Shown here one piece after another: positions 26,630 through 35,439 of a DNA stretch of 64,000 bases. Below the pieces are notes generated by a model. The model was not told the DNA's origin, did not search any database, and was given only the letters and a program-made list of their open reading frames with translations. Location of the stretch: positions 176,819 through 240,818 of the forward strand of contig JBJLEF010000010.1 in NCBI GenBank assembly GCA_045565995.1, written 5' to 3'. Position 1 is the first letter of the stretch. Every line of letters begins with the position of its first letter. The DNA comes from UBA721 sp002705165 (GTDB lineage: Bacteria; Planctomycetota; Planctomycetia; Pirellulales; Pirellulaceae). A program made the translations under genes and the position numbers.

Positions 26630-28585
26630 CTATGAGAGCTTGTAATACTCGTCAAACGCAGTCGGGTCTTGTAACGCTTCGCGGTTGGTGGGTTCAAGTC
26701 CCATTACAATATCGCGTATCGCCAGCTCCACTTTCTTGCCGCTGCGAGTGTAGGGGATTTTGTCAACTTCGATAATTAATCCAGGTGCGTGTTTTGCGGA
26801 TGCTTTTGTTTGTAAGGTGCTCCGGATTTTGGATTTGAGAAGGTTGTCCAGACTGAATCCCAATTTTAGTTTGATATACAAAACAACTCGAATGTCACCT
26901 CTCCAGGGCTGTCCAATAACTAGGCTGTCAGCGACTTCGGGTAAGTTTTCTACGATTCGGTAGATCTCAGCGGTGCCTATTCGAACGCCACCTGGTTTCA
27001 GCGTGGCATCGCTGCGGCCATAAACAATCACCCCACCACACGAGCCCTGACTGCCGGTTATTGCAATCAGGTCTCCATGAGCCCAGCGTTCGCCTCCTTC
27101 ACTGAAATAAGCCTGACGGTATTTCTCACCATCCGTGTCATTCCAAAACATTACGGGCATACTTACAAAAGGTGTCCTACATACCAGTTCGCCTTTTTGG
27201 CTACTGCCTGCATCCAGTGGATGAAATTGACTATCGACGGATTCTACGTGCATCCCAAGTCCTAGACACTGGATTTCACCCCGGTGAACAGGGAGCAGGG
27301 GGTTGCCTAACATGAAACATGAGATGATATCCGTTCCCCCTGAAATGGAGCTTAGCTGAACGTTGGGCTTCACCGATTGGTATATCCAGTCGAAGTCTTC
27401 CGGTTGCAATGGGGCTCCGGTGCTCATGATAACACGTAACGAACTTAAATTATGAGTTTCTGAAGGAGTAAGCCGGCGCCGGCAGGCTCCCAGGTATTTG
27501 GGGCTTGTTCCGAAATGAGTAATCCCTCGTTGATCGATCAAGTCCCATAATCGTGCAATCGTCGGAACGGCTGGGAATCCATCAAATAACGTGACTTCGG
27601 CACCGGTGTACAGCGCTGCTATCAGCCAATTCCACATCATCCAACCACAGGTGGTGATATAGGTGATGTTGTCTCCGGGCCTAACATCCGTATGTAATAT
27701 TAGTTCTTTCGTTTGCTGAAGAAGCGTTCCGCCGGCACCGTGAACAATGCACTTCGGTTTTCCAGTGGTTCCCGAACTGTACATGATGTAGAGAGGGTGA
27801 TTAAATGGAAGGCGCTTAAAGGTTGGCTCGTGTTTTTCTCCCGCAGTCCAGTCATTCCATAAAAACCAGACATCGCTAGCCTGGGGAGCTATGGGGAGAT
27901 CGATGAGTTCAATGACGACGATAGTTTGTAGACTTGGGAGTTGTGCTGAGATTTCGATTATTTTTTCGCGACAGTCAATCGTCTTGCCCTTATGAACGAA
28001 TCCATTTACACAAAAGAGAAGTTTAGGTTCGATCTGTTCGAAGCGGTCAATGACGCTTTGTGTTCCGAAGTCCGGTGAACAACTGGACCAAATTGCTCCC
28101 GAGGCTGCCGTGGCCAATGCCGCCACTACGGTTTCGGGAATATTAGGAACGAAGGCAGCTACCCGGTCTCCGGATTCAATGCCACGTTCGTTTAATCGCT
28201 GTTGAATCGTACCAACCTGGGACCTTAATTCATCAAAAGAGATATCTTGATCGCCCCGCGATTCTGAAATACCTGCAAGTGCCGTGGAAGCACCTAAATG
28301 CCGCATGAGGTTTTCGGCAAAGTTGAGATGTACCTGAGGGAAAAAACGGGACCCCCGTAACCCGCTGCCTGTAAGGACAGGAGTTGCGTCTCCGTCGAAG
28401 ATGATCCCGCTGTAATGAAGCCAGTCTTGCCAGAACTCGTCATAATGCTCGACTGACCAACGGTAAAGTGAGTCATAGTCACAAATATCACGGGTCGGGA
28501 AAGTCTCACTGACGTGCTTTAAATAGCGCGCCATTTCCGTATTGGACGAGGAAGGTGTCGGGGTCCATAAAATTTCGTTTTGCAT
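26630..28585 (-). CDS. aacS: Acetoacetyl-CoA synthetase (acetoacetate-CoA ligase)
   Basis: 651 residues from ATG 28585, the family's usual length. The frame is open to 28648, but the additional 21 residues are not family-like. Start MQNEILWTPTPSS matches the family N-terminus. AMP-binding signature YIMYSSGTTGKPKCIVHG; TTCGWMMWNWL; SSISGGTDI; the adenylation loop YGRSDATLKPGGVRIGTAEI; and the C-terminal PYTRSGKKVELA with the catalytic Lys. It activates acetoacetate with ATP and CoA, feeding ketone-body, leucine or PHB-derived carbon into acetyl-CoA metabolism. Cytoplasmic. Divergent from the epimerase-SDR pair with a 100-bp spacer. Confidence 0.93.
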   Translation of the reverse strand: MQNEILWTPTPSSSNTEMARYLKHVSETFPTRDICDYDSLYRWSVEHYDEFWQDWLHYSGIIFDGDATPVLTGSGLRGSRFFPQVHLNFAENLMRHLGASTALAGISESRGDQDISFDELRSQVGTIQQRLNERGIESGDRVAAFVPNIPETVVAALATAASGAIWSSCSPDFGTQSVIDRFEQIEPKLLFCVNGFVHKGKTIDCREKIIEISAQLPSLQTIVVIELIDLPIAPQASDVWFLWNDWTAGEKHEPTFKRLPFNHPLYIMYSSGTTGKPKCIVHGAGGTLLQQTKELILHTDVRPGDNITYITTCGWMMWNWLIAALYTGAEVTLFDGFPAVPTIARLWDLIDQRGITHFGTSPKYLGACRRRLTPSETHNLSSLRVIMSTGAPLQPEDFDWIYQSVKPNVQLSSISGGTDIISCFMLGNPLLPVHRGEIQCLGLGMHVESVDSQFHPLDAGSSQKGELVCRTPFVSMPVMFWNDTDGEKYRQAYFSEGGERWAHGDLIAITGSQGSCGGVIVYGRSDATLKPGGVRIGTAEIYRIVENLPEVADSLVIGQPWRGDIRVVLYIKLKLGFSLDNLLKSKIRSTLQTKASAKHAPGLIIEVDKIPYTRSGKKVELAIRDIVMGLEPTNREALQDPTAFDEYYKLS

Positions 28586-28685
28586 ACGAATAGTATAATG
28601 CTCCGACGCAGAATAGTTCAGGGGCTGATTGTTTCTGCCGGAATTCATGGCAATTTGGTAAACTCAGGGGTCGAGGAGAATTTGA

Positions 28686-29630
28686 ATGAAATATTTAGTT
28701 ACCGGTGGAGCTGGAAATATTGCCTGTCAGTTTAGCCAGCGTCTTCCGCCTGATGCCGAAGTGCTTTTAACAGACATCGCGAAGGCCCCGTTTTCTACGA
28801 TTGGTGATAATGCAACATATCAGCGGTTGGATGTAACGGAACGCGCCGAAATAGATGACATGGTGGGGCGGGAGTGTCCGGACGTTATTCTACATTTTGC
28901 CTCGCTGCTTTCGGGGCAAAGCGAGGCGGATCGCAATACCGCTTGGGAAGTCAACATGCAGGGCGCGTTCAATACTTTCGAAGCCGCCCTGAAATTCGGA
29001 GTGGATCGAGTTGTATTTTTGAGCTCAATCGCCTCATTTGGAAGCCCGTTACCGGATCCGGTTCCTGAAGATTGTGAGCAATGGCCGCGTGGTTTTTATG
29101 GCTTTACCAAAGCATCTATCGAACGCTTAGGGTTTTATTACAAAGAAACTCTGGGACTGGATTTTCGCAGTCTCCGCCTTCCCATCGTGATTTCCCCCTA
29201 TCCATCCGCGGGAGCTGCGAGTTCGTACGCGTCGAACGTATTTATCGCTTCTGTACGTGAGGGTGGCTATACGCTTCAGGTTCGAGAGTCAGCAAATCCG
29301 GCGATTTTGTATATAGAGGATTGCTTGAAGGCCATTGACTTGCTGACACACGCTCCGGCCGCAAGTTTGAGTCGTACCTCCTACAATCTGTTTAGTTGTG
29401 CTCCGACGGCCGGTGAGATTGTTACTGAAATCCAAAAAAGAGTTCCACAAGTGAAAATTGAGTTCGCATTGAATGAGCAAGTGGCTGACTTAATTGACTC
29501 ATGGCCACGCCGGATAGATGATCAGGCGGCGCGCCGGGATTGGCATTGGAGTCCCGATTTTGGGTTGCCAGAGATGGCGGAGGAATTTCTCTCGCGTTTA
29601 GAGTCGTTGAACGAAGGGAAGGTTGAATGA
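28686..29630 (+). CDS. NAD-dependent epimerase/dehydratase (extended SDR)
   Basis: 314 residues. Rossmann motif YLVTGGAGNIA at residues 3-13, Asp31 after the second strand (LLTDIA) indicating NAD preference, LHFASLLSGQ, the catalytic YGFTK (Tyr-x-x-x-Lys) near 140 and the preceding FLSSIASFG Ser. The C-terminal substrate domain is degenerate relative to UDP-glucose epimerases and closer to uronate dehydrogenase/L-threonine-dehydrogenase-like extended SDRs; substrate unknown. Its last codons overlap the next gene's start by four bases (ATGA), showing translational coupling. Confidence 0.87.
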   Translation: MKYLVTGGAGNIACQFSQRLPPDAEVLLTDIAKAPFSTIGDNATYQRLDVTERAEIDDMVGRECPDVILHFASLLSGQSEADRNTAWEVNMQGAFNTFEAALKFGVDRVVFLSSIASFGSPLPDPVPEDCEQWPRGFYGFTKASIERLGFYYKETLGLDFRSLRLPIVISPYPSAGAASSYASNVFIASVREGGYTLQVRESANPAILYIEDCLKAIDLLTHAPAASLSRTSYNLFSCAPTAGEIVTEIQKRVPQVKIEFALNEQVADLIDSWPRRIDDQAARRDWHWSPDFGLPEMAEEFLSRLESLNEGKVE

Positions 29631-30409
29631 GCGTCTTTGAAAGATTTCGTCTCGACGGTAAGAAGCTGATGATTACCGGAGGAAGTCGGGGACTCGGCCG
29701 TGAAATGGTTTTGGCCATTGCTGAAGCCGGGGCTGATGTCATCGTGACTGGTCGCCGAAGCGATAGTCTCGAAGCTATCGCAAAAGAAGTGGTTGGTTTT
29801 GGACGACAGTGCTGGACTATTCAGGCGGATATGAATGACCCCCGCGTCTGTGAGGCGACTTGTCTTCAGGTGATTGAAGCGCACTCGTCAGTTGATATTT
29901 TGATCAATAACGTTGGTGGGCGACGCGAGGATATTCCCACAGAAGAGATGCCGCTGGAGAAATGGCGGGAACTAATGGATCTTAATCTGACAAGTACGTT
30001 CGTCTGCACTAGTCGGATTGGGAAGGCAATGATCGACGCGGACAGAGGCGGACGCATTATCAATATCGGTTCGATTAATTCTCTTGTAGCCGGTAGGAAT
30101 ATAGCGGGGCGTCATTATGAGACGGCTAAAGGTGCTATCCTTCAATTCACCCGTAGTGTTGCGGCTGACTGGGCTCAACATGGAATTACGGTAAACGCTA
30201 TTTTACCTGGGGGGTTTATGACCGAACCCAACCAACGGTGGGCTAGAGAGAAACCGGATGTTGTCGCAACGTTTCGAGCTCAAATTCCTATGGGTGACCA
30301 CGGTAAGCCAGAGGACCTGGGGCCTTTGGCCCTCTATCTTGCCAGTGATGCTTCTCGTTATATGACCGGCGCGGGGTTGGTGATCGATGGTGGTTATACG
30401 TTGTGGTAA
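29627..30409 (+). CDS. Classical SDR oxidoreductase (gluconate 5-dehydrogenase-like)
   Basis: 260 residues. Cofactor motif MITGGSRGLGREM (TGxxxGxG), NNVGG, catalytic Ser in INIGSINS and YETAK (Tyr-x-x-x-Lys). The C-terminus ends MTGAGLVIDGGYTLW as in glucose/gluconate-type dehydrogenases. It probably reduces or oxidises a sugar acid or polyol with NAD(P). It overlaps the upstream epimerase by 4 bp, so both enzymes likely act on consecutive steps of one sugar or sugar-acid pathway (inference). Confidence 0.92.
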   Translation: MSVFERFRLDGKKLMITGGSRGLGREMVLAIAEAGADVIVTGRRSDSLEAIAKEVVGFGRQCWTIQADMNDPRVCEATCLQVIEAHSSVDILINNVGGRREDIPTEEMPLEKWRELMDLNLTSTFVCTSRIGKAMIDADRGGRIINIGSINSLVAGRNIAGRHYETAKGAILQFTRSVAADWAQHGITVNAILPGGFMTEPNQRWAREKPDVVATFRAQIPMGDHGKPEDLGPLALYLASDASRYMTGAGLVIDGGYTLW

Positions 30410-30481
30410 TGTTGTTATTGGCGGTATTACGATTTTCTGCCTAAAATAACACCAGTAAAACTTTAATTGGATCGGAATGTA

Positions 30482-31801
30482 ATGCCTGCTGGGCGAACGA
30501 CGCGCAGAGATTTTCTTACCGTGGGTGCATTGACCCCGTTGGGCGTGTCGTTAAGTGGCCTGTTACAACAGGAAACGGCGGCTAATACAAGTCGGCGTCC
30601 TAAGAGTTGTATTCTGTTGTGGATGTTTGGCGGGCCAAGTCATATCGATATGTACGATCTGAAACCTGATGCGCCTGCTGAGATTCGTGGGGAACTTACC
30701 CCAATTCAAACGAAAATCCCGGGCTGGGAACTCGGAGAACTGATGCCTAATTTGGCGAGTTCCGTAGATAAATTCAGCCTGATTCGGTCTATGTTTTCAT
30801 ATACGGCTTCTCATGGGAAAGGTGATCATCACTTGCTAAGTGGCCGTAAATATACGGATGGTTTTTATCCACCAAGTTTTGGGTCGGTCTTAGCTTGGCA
30901 AGCAGAAGCACGCCGAAGAGCGAGCGTGCCAGCCTATGTTCAGGTTGGCCCTATGAAGAGCACTCTCTTCGGGGAGCAGGCGAAAGCCGGAGCGTTAGGA
31001 AGGAAATACGATCCGTTTCTGGTCGAAAAAGATCCCAATGCTAGTAGCTTTGGTGTTGAGGCATTTGCTGCAAACGACTCGATTGGTATCGAGCGTTTGG
31101 CGGATAGACAGAGTTTGTTAAAGGCCGTTGACCAGTTTCAGGCTAACGTGGATCGGCAAATGCGATTTGCCAAAACGCATGATGCCTTTAATGAACAAGC
31201 CTTTGATTTGTTGACATCGAATCGAGCCAAACAGGCATTTGATATTACACAGGAATCGGAGGCTGTTCGCGACAGGTACGGACGCAATCGGGTTGGGCAG
31301 GGATTGCTCCTTGCCAGACGTCTCGTCGAATCTGGCGTTCGTTTCGTGACGGTCAAAGGGTATGTGCGTTACGGGTGGGATCATCACCCCGAAGTTTTTC
31401 CCCGACTGAAAATGGAAGTGCCTCCATATGATCAGGGTTATGCTGCGTTACTCGAAGATTTGGCTGAACGGGGGATGCTGGAAGATACACTGGTGATTAC
31501 AGCCGGCGAATTTGGCCGGACTCCTCGGTTGAATACTGATTCGCGAGGACCTGGTCGAGATCATTGGTCACAGGCGTTTAGCCTTACCATGGGCGGCGGC
31601 GGGGTGAAGACTGGTGTGGTGCTTGGGGCAACGGACAAACATGCTGCGGAGATTACAGAACGACCGGTCGCCGTTGAAGATTATGCCGCCACGGTCTATC
31701 ACGCGTTGGGCATGAATCCACACAAAACGTTCGAGACGCTCGATGGACGTCCAACGGAAGGGCTGCCGGAAGGTAATGTGATATCTGAGTTAATCGCTTA
31801 G
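30482..31801 (+). CDS. DUF1501 family protein
   Basis: 439 residues from ATG 30482; the frame is open to a TTG at 30467 but the ATG gives the standard Tat signal TTRRDFLTVGALTPLG. Blocks: LLWMFGGPSHIDMYDLKPD, SLIRSMFSYTASHGKGDHH, LLLARRLVESGVRFVTV with GWDHH, TAGEFGRTPRLNTDSRGPG and GRDHWSQAFSLTMGGGG. A weak hairpin (TGTTATT at 30413-30419 with AATAACA at 30445-30451) lies between it and the SDR gene and could attenuate read-through. Convergent with the HExxH gene. Confidence 0.92.
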   Translation: MPAGRTTRRDFLTVGALTPLGVSLSGLLQQETAANTSRRPKSCILLWMFGGPSHIDMYDLKPDAPAEIRGELTPIQTKIPGWELGELMPNLASSVDKFSLIRSMFSYTASHGKGDHHLLSGRKYTDGFYPPSFGSVLAWQAEARRRASVPAYVQVGPMKSTLFGEQAKAGALGRKYDPFLVEKDPNASSFGVEAFAANDSIGIERLADRQSLLKAVDQFQANVDRQMRFAKTHDAFNEQAFDLLTSNRAKQAFDITQESEAVRDRYGRNRVGQGLLLARRLVESGVRFVTVKGYVRYGWDHHPEVFPRLKMEVPPYDQGYAALLEDLAERGMLEDTLVITAGEFGRTPRLNTDSRGPGRDHWSQAFSLTMGGGGVKTGVVLGATDKHAAEITERPVAVEDYAATVYHALGMNPHKTFETLDGRPTEGLPEGNVISELIA

Positions 31802-31814
31802 GAGTGATTGACCG

Positions 31815-32708
31815 TTACTTGCGGTTGCGAGCCTCTTCCCGGATTTCCTCAATCTTCCTTTGTAAATGAGCCGGCCAAACAAATTCGGGCGCCTGGCTCG
31901 GTTTATATGTCTTGAGATGTCCACGTAATCGCGTTGGAGCCCGGGTGTATACTAATTTTGTATCGCCAAAGACTTCCCGACAGAGCTTAGCGAGTCCGGG
32001 ATCGTATTCAATTAGCTCTTCCCGTGTATCCACAAAATTGTGGTCGTGATCAGGAGGGCGGTTATTAGAAAACCATGACTGGACTCCTTCAGCCCAGTAC
32101 TCGTGGTGGTTAACCGAGGCGTACTTTGTCTTCCATAGCCCATTGGCTAAGGCGTCTTCATAAGATTGCTTGAGTCGTTTATCAAAGGTGGCGTCAAGAT
32201 GGAGCAAGCCTCGTAAATGCATGTTGTGCGCGAATTCATGAATCAGAATGCATTCGGCGTGATAGGGATCTCCCCGGAATGACAAAACATTCTCTTCTCC
32301 AACGGAACAGACAGGATCTTCTTCGGAGCCACCCAATCCCCGGGCTCTGGCATCCCAGTATATCTTCGGGGTGAAATGAGAGTGTTCCGGTACATCGGTG
32401 GTGTATTCATTGTGGGCCATGACAACACAGCGGGACTTGTTGGAAATCATGATTTTGCGAAGTTCTGGTCGATGGGCAAGCATCAGGTCAATGAGGTAGG
32501 CAGCTTCTTTCAAGGCATAATTGTTGACTTTATCTGAACCCAAAACCGGATAGCCGCTGGCACTGACATGCTTGGTATAGAACGGGGGAAGACTTAAATA
32601 AGCAGGTGGCTTTGTGATCTGGTATTTGTCGGTCTTTATGGCTTCTCCACCATAGGTCAGATTTGCCAGTAGGAAGAAGATCAGCATTAGGTATTTAGTT
32701 CGATGCAT
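31815..32708 (-). CDS. Exported gluzincin-like metalloprotein with HExxH motif
   Basis: 297 residues. Signal peptide KYLMLIFFLLANLTYG. The zinc motif is HEFAH (HExxH) near residue 155, followed about 45 residues later by HHEYWAEGVQSWF, whose Glu fits a third zinc ligand as in gluzincins. Upstream RCVVMAHNEYTTDVPE and DPVCSVGEENVLSFRG are consistent with the edge strand and Cys-containing loop of this type. This supports a secreted zinc peptidase-like protein, but no named family is recognised with certainty and the peptide substrate is unknown. It lies immediately downstream (33 bp) of the LamG-propeller gene on the same strand. Confidence 0.72.
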   Translation of the reverse strand: MHRTKYLMLIFFLLANLTYGGEAIKTDKYQITKPPAYLSLPPFYTKHVSASGYPVLGSDKVNNYALKEAAYLIDLMLAHRPELRKIMISNKSRCVVMAHNEYTTDVPEHSHFTPKIYWDARARGLGGSEEDPVCSVGEENVLSFRGDPYHAECILIHEFAHNMHLRGLLHLDATFDKRLKQSYEDALANGLWKTKYASVNHHEYWAEGVQSWFSNNRPPDHDHNFVDTREELIEYDPGLAKLCREVFGDTKLVYTRAPTRLRGHLKTYKPSQAPEFVWPAHLQRKIEEIREEARNRK

Positions 32709-32740
32709 TGGTTTTTGATGAAAGGGTGTCTAGGACGTTG

Positions 32741-34396
32741 TTATTTAGAAAGACGTCGAATTTGGGGGTCGGTGAGAACATCAGTAAAGATTCTTAGATT
32801 CCTCATCTTGCCATTAAAGTAATCATGCTGTCCATAGCCGACATAGAGTGGCGTGCCGGTACTCAAATCCCCAACCTCGTCGTCGATCGCATTATTGGTG
32901 CTAGTGGCTATATGCTTACCGTCGACGTATAACTTGATGACTCCCCCTTGGGTACGGGTGACCGTGAGATTATGCCAGCCAGCGGAAAGGGCTTTGTCGT
33001 AGGTTGCGTTTTGCCCCACACTAAGGCTGTGGACGCGGCCAGAGGGAAGCACACCACAAAACAGCTTCCCGTCGTAAACAGCCATTGACCAGGCACGCCG
33101 ATACTTAACATCGGGTGTCTTGTCGAGTTGACCGGTATTTGTCCATTTGGAGTTCCCGTCATAACGATAGACATTAGCAAGTGGAAGCGTACCAGCGTAG
33201 AAACTGCCGTTATAGACGGAAAGCCCCATGACTTCCTTCTCTTCCCCTAGCCGGCCTCGATGGATCCATTGTTGAGGGCCGGCCAGTTCGTAAACTGAGC
33301 CGGTCGGCCAGGTCGCGACCTGAGTCTTTCCCTGATACACGATCATGGCATACGCCTGAGTGGTTTCCGGGATTGGTCCGAGCTGCTTCCAGTTGGTACC
33401 GCCAAGATATTCGAAGAAGCCCCCGTCGTCGTAACTTAGTCCGTACAGTTTGTCGTTGTGAACGCCCAGATGGACAATTCGCATGTCTGGACAACCGCAA
33501 TCAGTCCAATGGCCAGGCCCATCGAATCGATACATACCACGATGCCGGGGCGTGTCTCGCCAGGCACCGGTAGAGCCCGTACCGGCATAGAGCTTTCCGT
33601 TATAGACAGCTAGACCGCTTACGCTGCGAACGTCAGCGACTTTACCCATGCTCGTCCAGCGTTTTCCACCTTCGTATCGATAGACGACCCCACCATGTTT
33701 TTGATTGGGTGAGAGTGGCAGAGACGAACCGCCTCCACTGTAAAGTTCAGAACCAGCATATAATTGACCGGCATAGACAGCGAGTGTTGAAATACAGTTA
33801 GCGGGATCGGGAGCTCCCACATCGAACCACTTCTGTCCACCTCCATATTTATAGATGTGTCCCTGTCCTCCTTCTTCAGGTTCCCAGGTGGAGGCATAGA
33901 GAGAGCCGTCGAATACCGTGAGAGAACGAACGTACATGCTATTGCCGGGACGGCCGCAATCCTCCCATTTGGGAGTTTGATGGCAGTCGGTAATGCCAAA
34001 ATGGATATTACGCCAGTTAGACTGAGCATTCGTAATGCCCGCGTAATTCATGATTGAAAAATTGACCCCCTGACGTGTACTCGGGTTGAAGCATGAGAGG
34101 ATATCTCCAATCACATCGGTTAATTCATCAGCCGTGTAGATATCGACATTAATACTGAAATTGCCTTGGAACAAATCCAATGGGTTATCGATCGTGATTT
34201 TCCCATTTCGCCCATTAAAGACAGCCCCATTAGTTCCGGTGAAATCCACGTTTTCAACTTCCCCATGCCGATCATTGCCAGAGATATCCCGGGCATCTGC
34301 TGTGAGGGGCCAATGGCCGGCTGGGATGAGTTGAGCATAGCAATCCGTACCGGGGCCAAGTAACAGTAGGGTGGTGATAAGTAAGATGTATCGCAT
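32741..34396 (-). CDS. Exported LamG/concanavalin-like protein interrupted by a beta-propeller
   Basis: 551 residues from ATG 34396, which gives a clean signal peptide (RYILLITTLLLLGPGTDCYA). The frame extends to 34591 but that extension is Pro/Arg-rich and overlaps the next gene. Residues about 22-110 are the first half of a LamG domain (GHWPLTADARDISGN, GEVENVDFTGTNGAVFNG, NFSINVDIYTA). About 130-450 contain seven or so propeller repeats with the pattern SL.VY.G.LYAGT and a following Tyr-Lys-Tyr/W strand. About 455-545 return to the second half of LamG (AGWHNLTVTRTQGGVIKLYV, GYGQHDYFNGKMRNLRIF). Likely glycan-binding at the cell surface. Confidence 0.8.
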   Translation of the reverse strand: MRYILLITTLLLLGPGTDCYAQLIPAGHWPLTADARDISGNDRHGEVENVDFTGTNGAVFNGRNGKITIDNPLDLFQGNFSINVDIYTADELTDVIGDILSCFNPSTRQGVNFSIMNYAGITNAQSNWRNIHFGITDCHQTPKWEDCGRPGNSMYVRSLTVFDGSLYASTWEPEEGGQGHIYKYGGGQKWFDVGAPDPANCISTLAVYAGQLYAGSELYSGGGSSLPLSPNQKHGGVVYRYEGGKRWTSMGKVADVRSVSGLAVYNGKLYAGTGSTGAWRDTPRHRGMYRFDGPGHWTDCGCPDMRIVHLGVHNDKLYGLSYDDGGFFEYLGGTNWKQLGPIPETTQAYAMIVYQGKTQVATWPTGSVYELAGPQQWIHRGRLGEEKEVMGLSVYNGSFYAGTLPLANVYRYDGNSKWTNTGQLDKTPDVKYRRAWSMAVYDGKLFCGVLPSGRVHSLSVGQNATYDKALSAGWHNLTVTRTQGGVIKLYVDGKHIATSTNNAIDDEVGDLSTGTPLYVGYGQHDYFNGKMRNLRIFTDVLTDPQIRRLSK

Positions 34397-34421
34397 TTTA
34401 AGAGCTTTGGTTGAAGGGGGA

Positions 34422-35330
34422 TTAATTGCGGCCGATGTTAGAACCGCGTTCACCACCGGCGGGTGGACGCGCATTGGATGTGCCATGGGGAGATGCCGTT
34501 GCAAGGTGAGGGGCGTGTTCTTCGAGCCAGGCTTTAAGCGGAGTGTCTTCCGGCTTGGGATCATATGCACTGTTTGCCGAAGTGGCGTCACCGAGAATTT
34601 GTCGTTGCACTGGAGACAGTTGATGATAAAGATGTGCGACTGTCATCTCGTCTTTTGGACGCATCCAGCGATAACTATAGCCATACCAGATGACTTTACG
34701 AGGAAACCCGGCGGTATTAGGGCTTCGTGTGTGCCAAACACGTCGGTCAAGGATCACTGCATCACCCGGATTAAGGCAGAGTGGGATTGCCTCATCAGGA
34801 TTGGAGACGCCATCGTCAGGACAATCCAGACTGTTAGTGAGATGCGATCCCGGAACCACGAGTGTGTTGCCATGGTCTGGTGCGCTGACATCGGTTAAGT
34901 AATAGCCAATTTTGACAGAAAGCCTCGGCCGGGGGTTGGATTCGATTTCATCGTTAACACGCATGCTGTCCTGATGCCACGCAACGTTCCAGGTCTGATC
35001 GTTTATGTTTTCACTCGGCGTTACATCCAGATGCGAGTGGTAGAGATAGATGTTCCAGCCGAGTATGCTCAAAAGCTTTGGAAAAACGCGTGGATTGTCA
35101 ATTAACTCTACCATCGCATGCCCCTCCTGGATGACATCGGTGACAGAAAGAAGGCGGTTCCCATGTTCCGGCTGACGTTCCCGTGTGTCGACCCGATCCA
35201 CCACCTCGAGAAGACGGCGGTGTAAGCTCGACTCAATGGCATCATGAATGATGAGGTAGCCGGTTCGCTCGAAGACTTCACGTTCAGTCGGGGTCAAGAA
35301 GTGGTTTAACGCGGATGCGTGCATAATCAT
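34422..35330 (-). CDS. Phytanoyl-CoA dioxygenase (PhyH) family protein
   Basis: 302 residues from ATG 35330; a TTG at 35342 and a later ATG at 35324 are alternatives. Non-heme Fe(II)/2-oxoglutarate dioxygenase features: TEREVFERTGYLIIHDAI start, WHQDSM (the HxD iron ligands), NTLVVPGSHLTN, and the distal His in RRVWHTRSPNTAG with the 2-oxoglutarate-binding Arg after it. Such enzymes hydroxylate diverse small molecules in the cytoplasm; substrate unknown. Only 25 bp separates it from the LamG-propeller start, in the same direction. Confidence 0.88.
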   Translation of the reverse strand: MIMHASALNHFLTPTEREVFERTGYLIIHDAIESSLHRRLLEVVDRVDTRERQPEHGNRLLSVTDVIQEGHAMVELIDNPRVFPKLLSILGWNIYLYHSHLDVTPSENINDQTWNVAWHQDSMRVNDEIESNPRPRLSVKIGYYLTDVSAPDHGNTLVVPGSHLTNSLDCPDDGVSNPDEAIPLCLNPGDAVILDRRVWHTRSPNTAGFPRKVIWYGYSYRWMRPKDEMTVAHLYHQLSPVQRQILGDATSANSAYDPKPEDTPLKAWLEEHAPHLATASPHGTSNARPPAGGERGSNIGRN

Positions 35331-35439
35331 TCTTTTGCTCAAGTCGAAATGTAAGAACTCATGATATCAAATCATCCTGCTGGCAATGGTACAATGTCGT
35401 AGTTCGGCTACCGTTTCTCCGGTCACGAGGAAATTCAAG

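Noticed and set aside
34397..34591. 65-residue N-terminal extension of the LamG-propeller protein
   Set aside because: Pro/Arg/His-rich, overlaps the PhyH gene in another frame, and the internal ATG gives a clean signal peptide.
34371..34898. 175-codon plus-strand frame opposite the PhyH gene
   Set aside because: Antisense shadow of a well-conserved dioxygenase; no Shine-Dalgarno or family resemblance.
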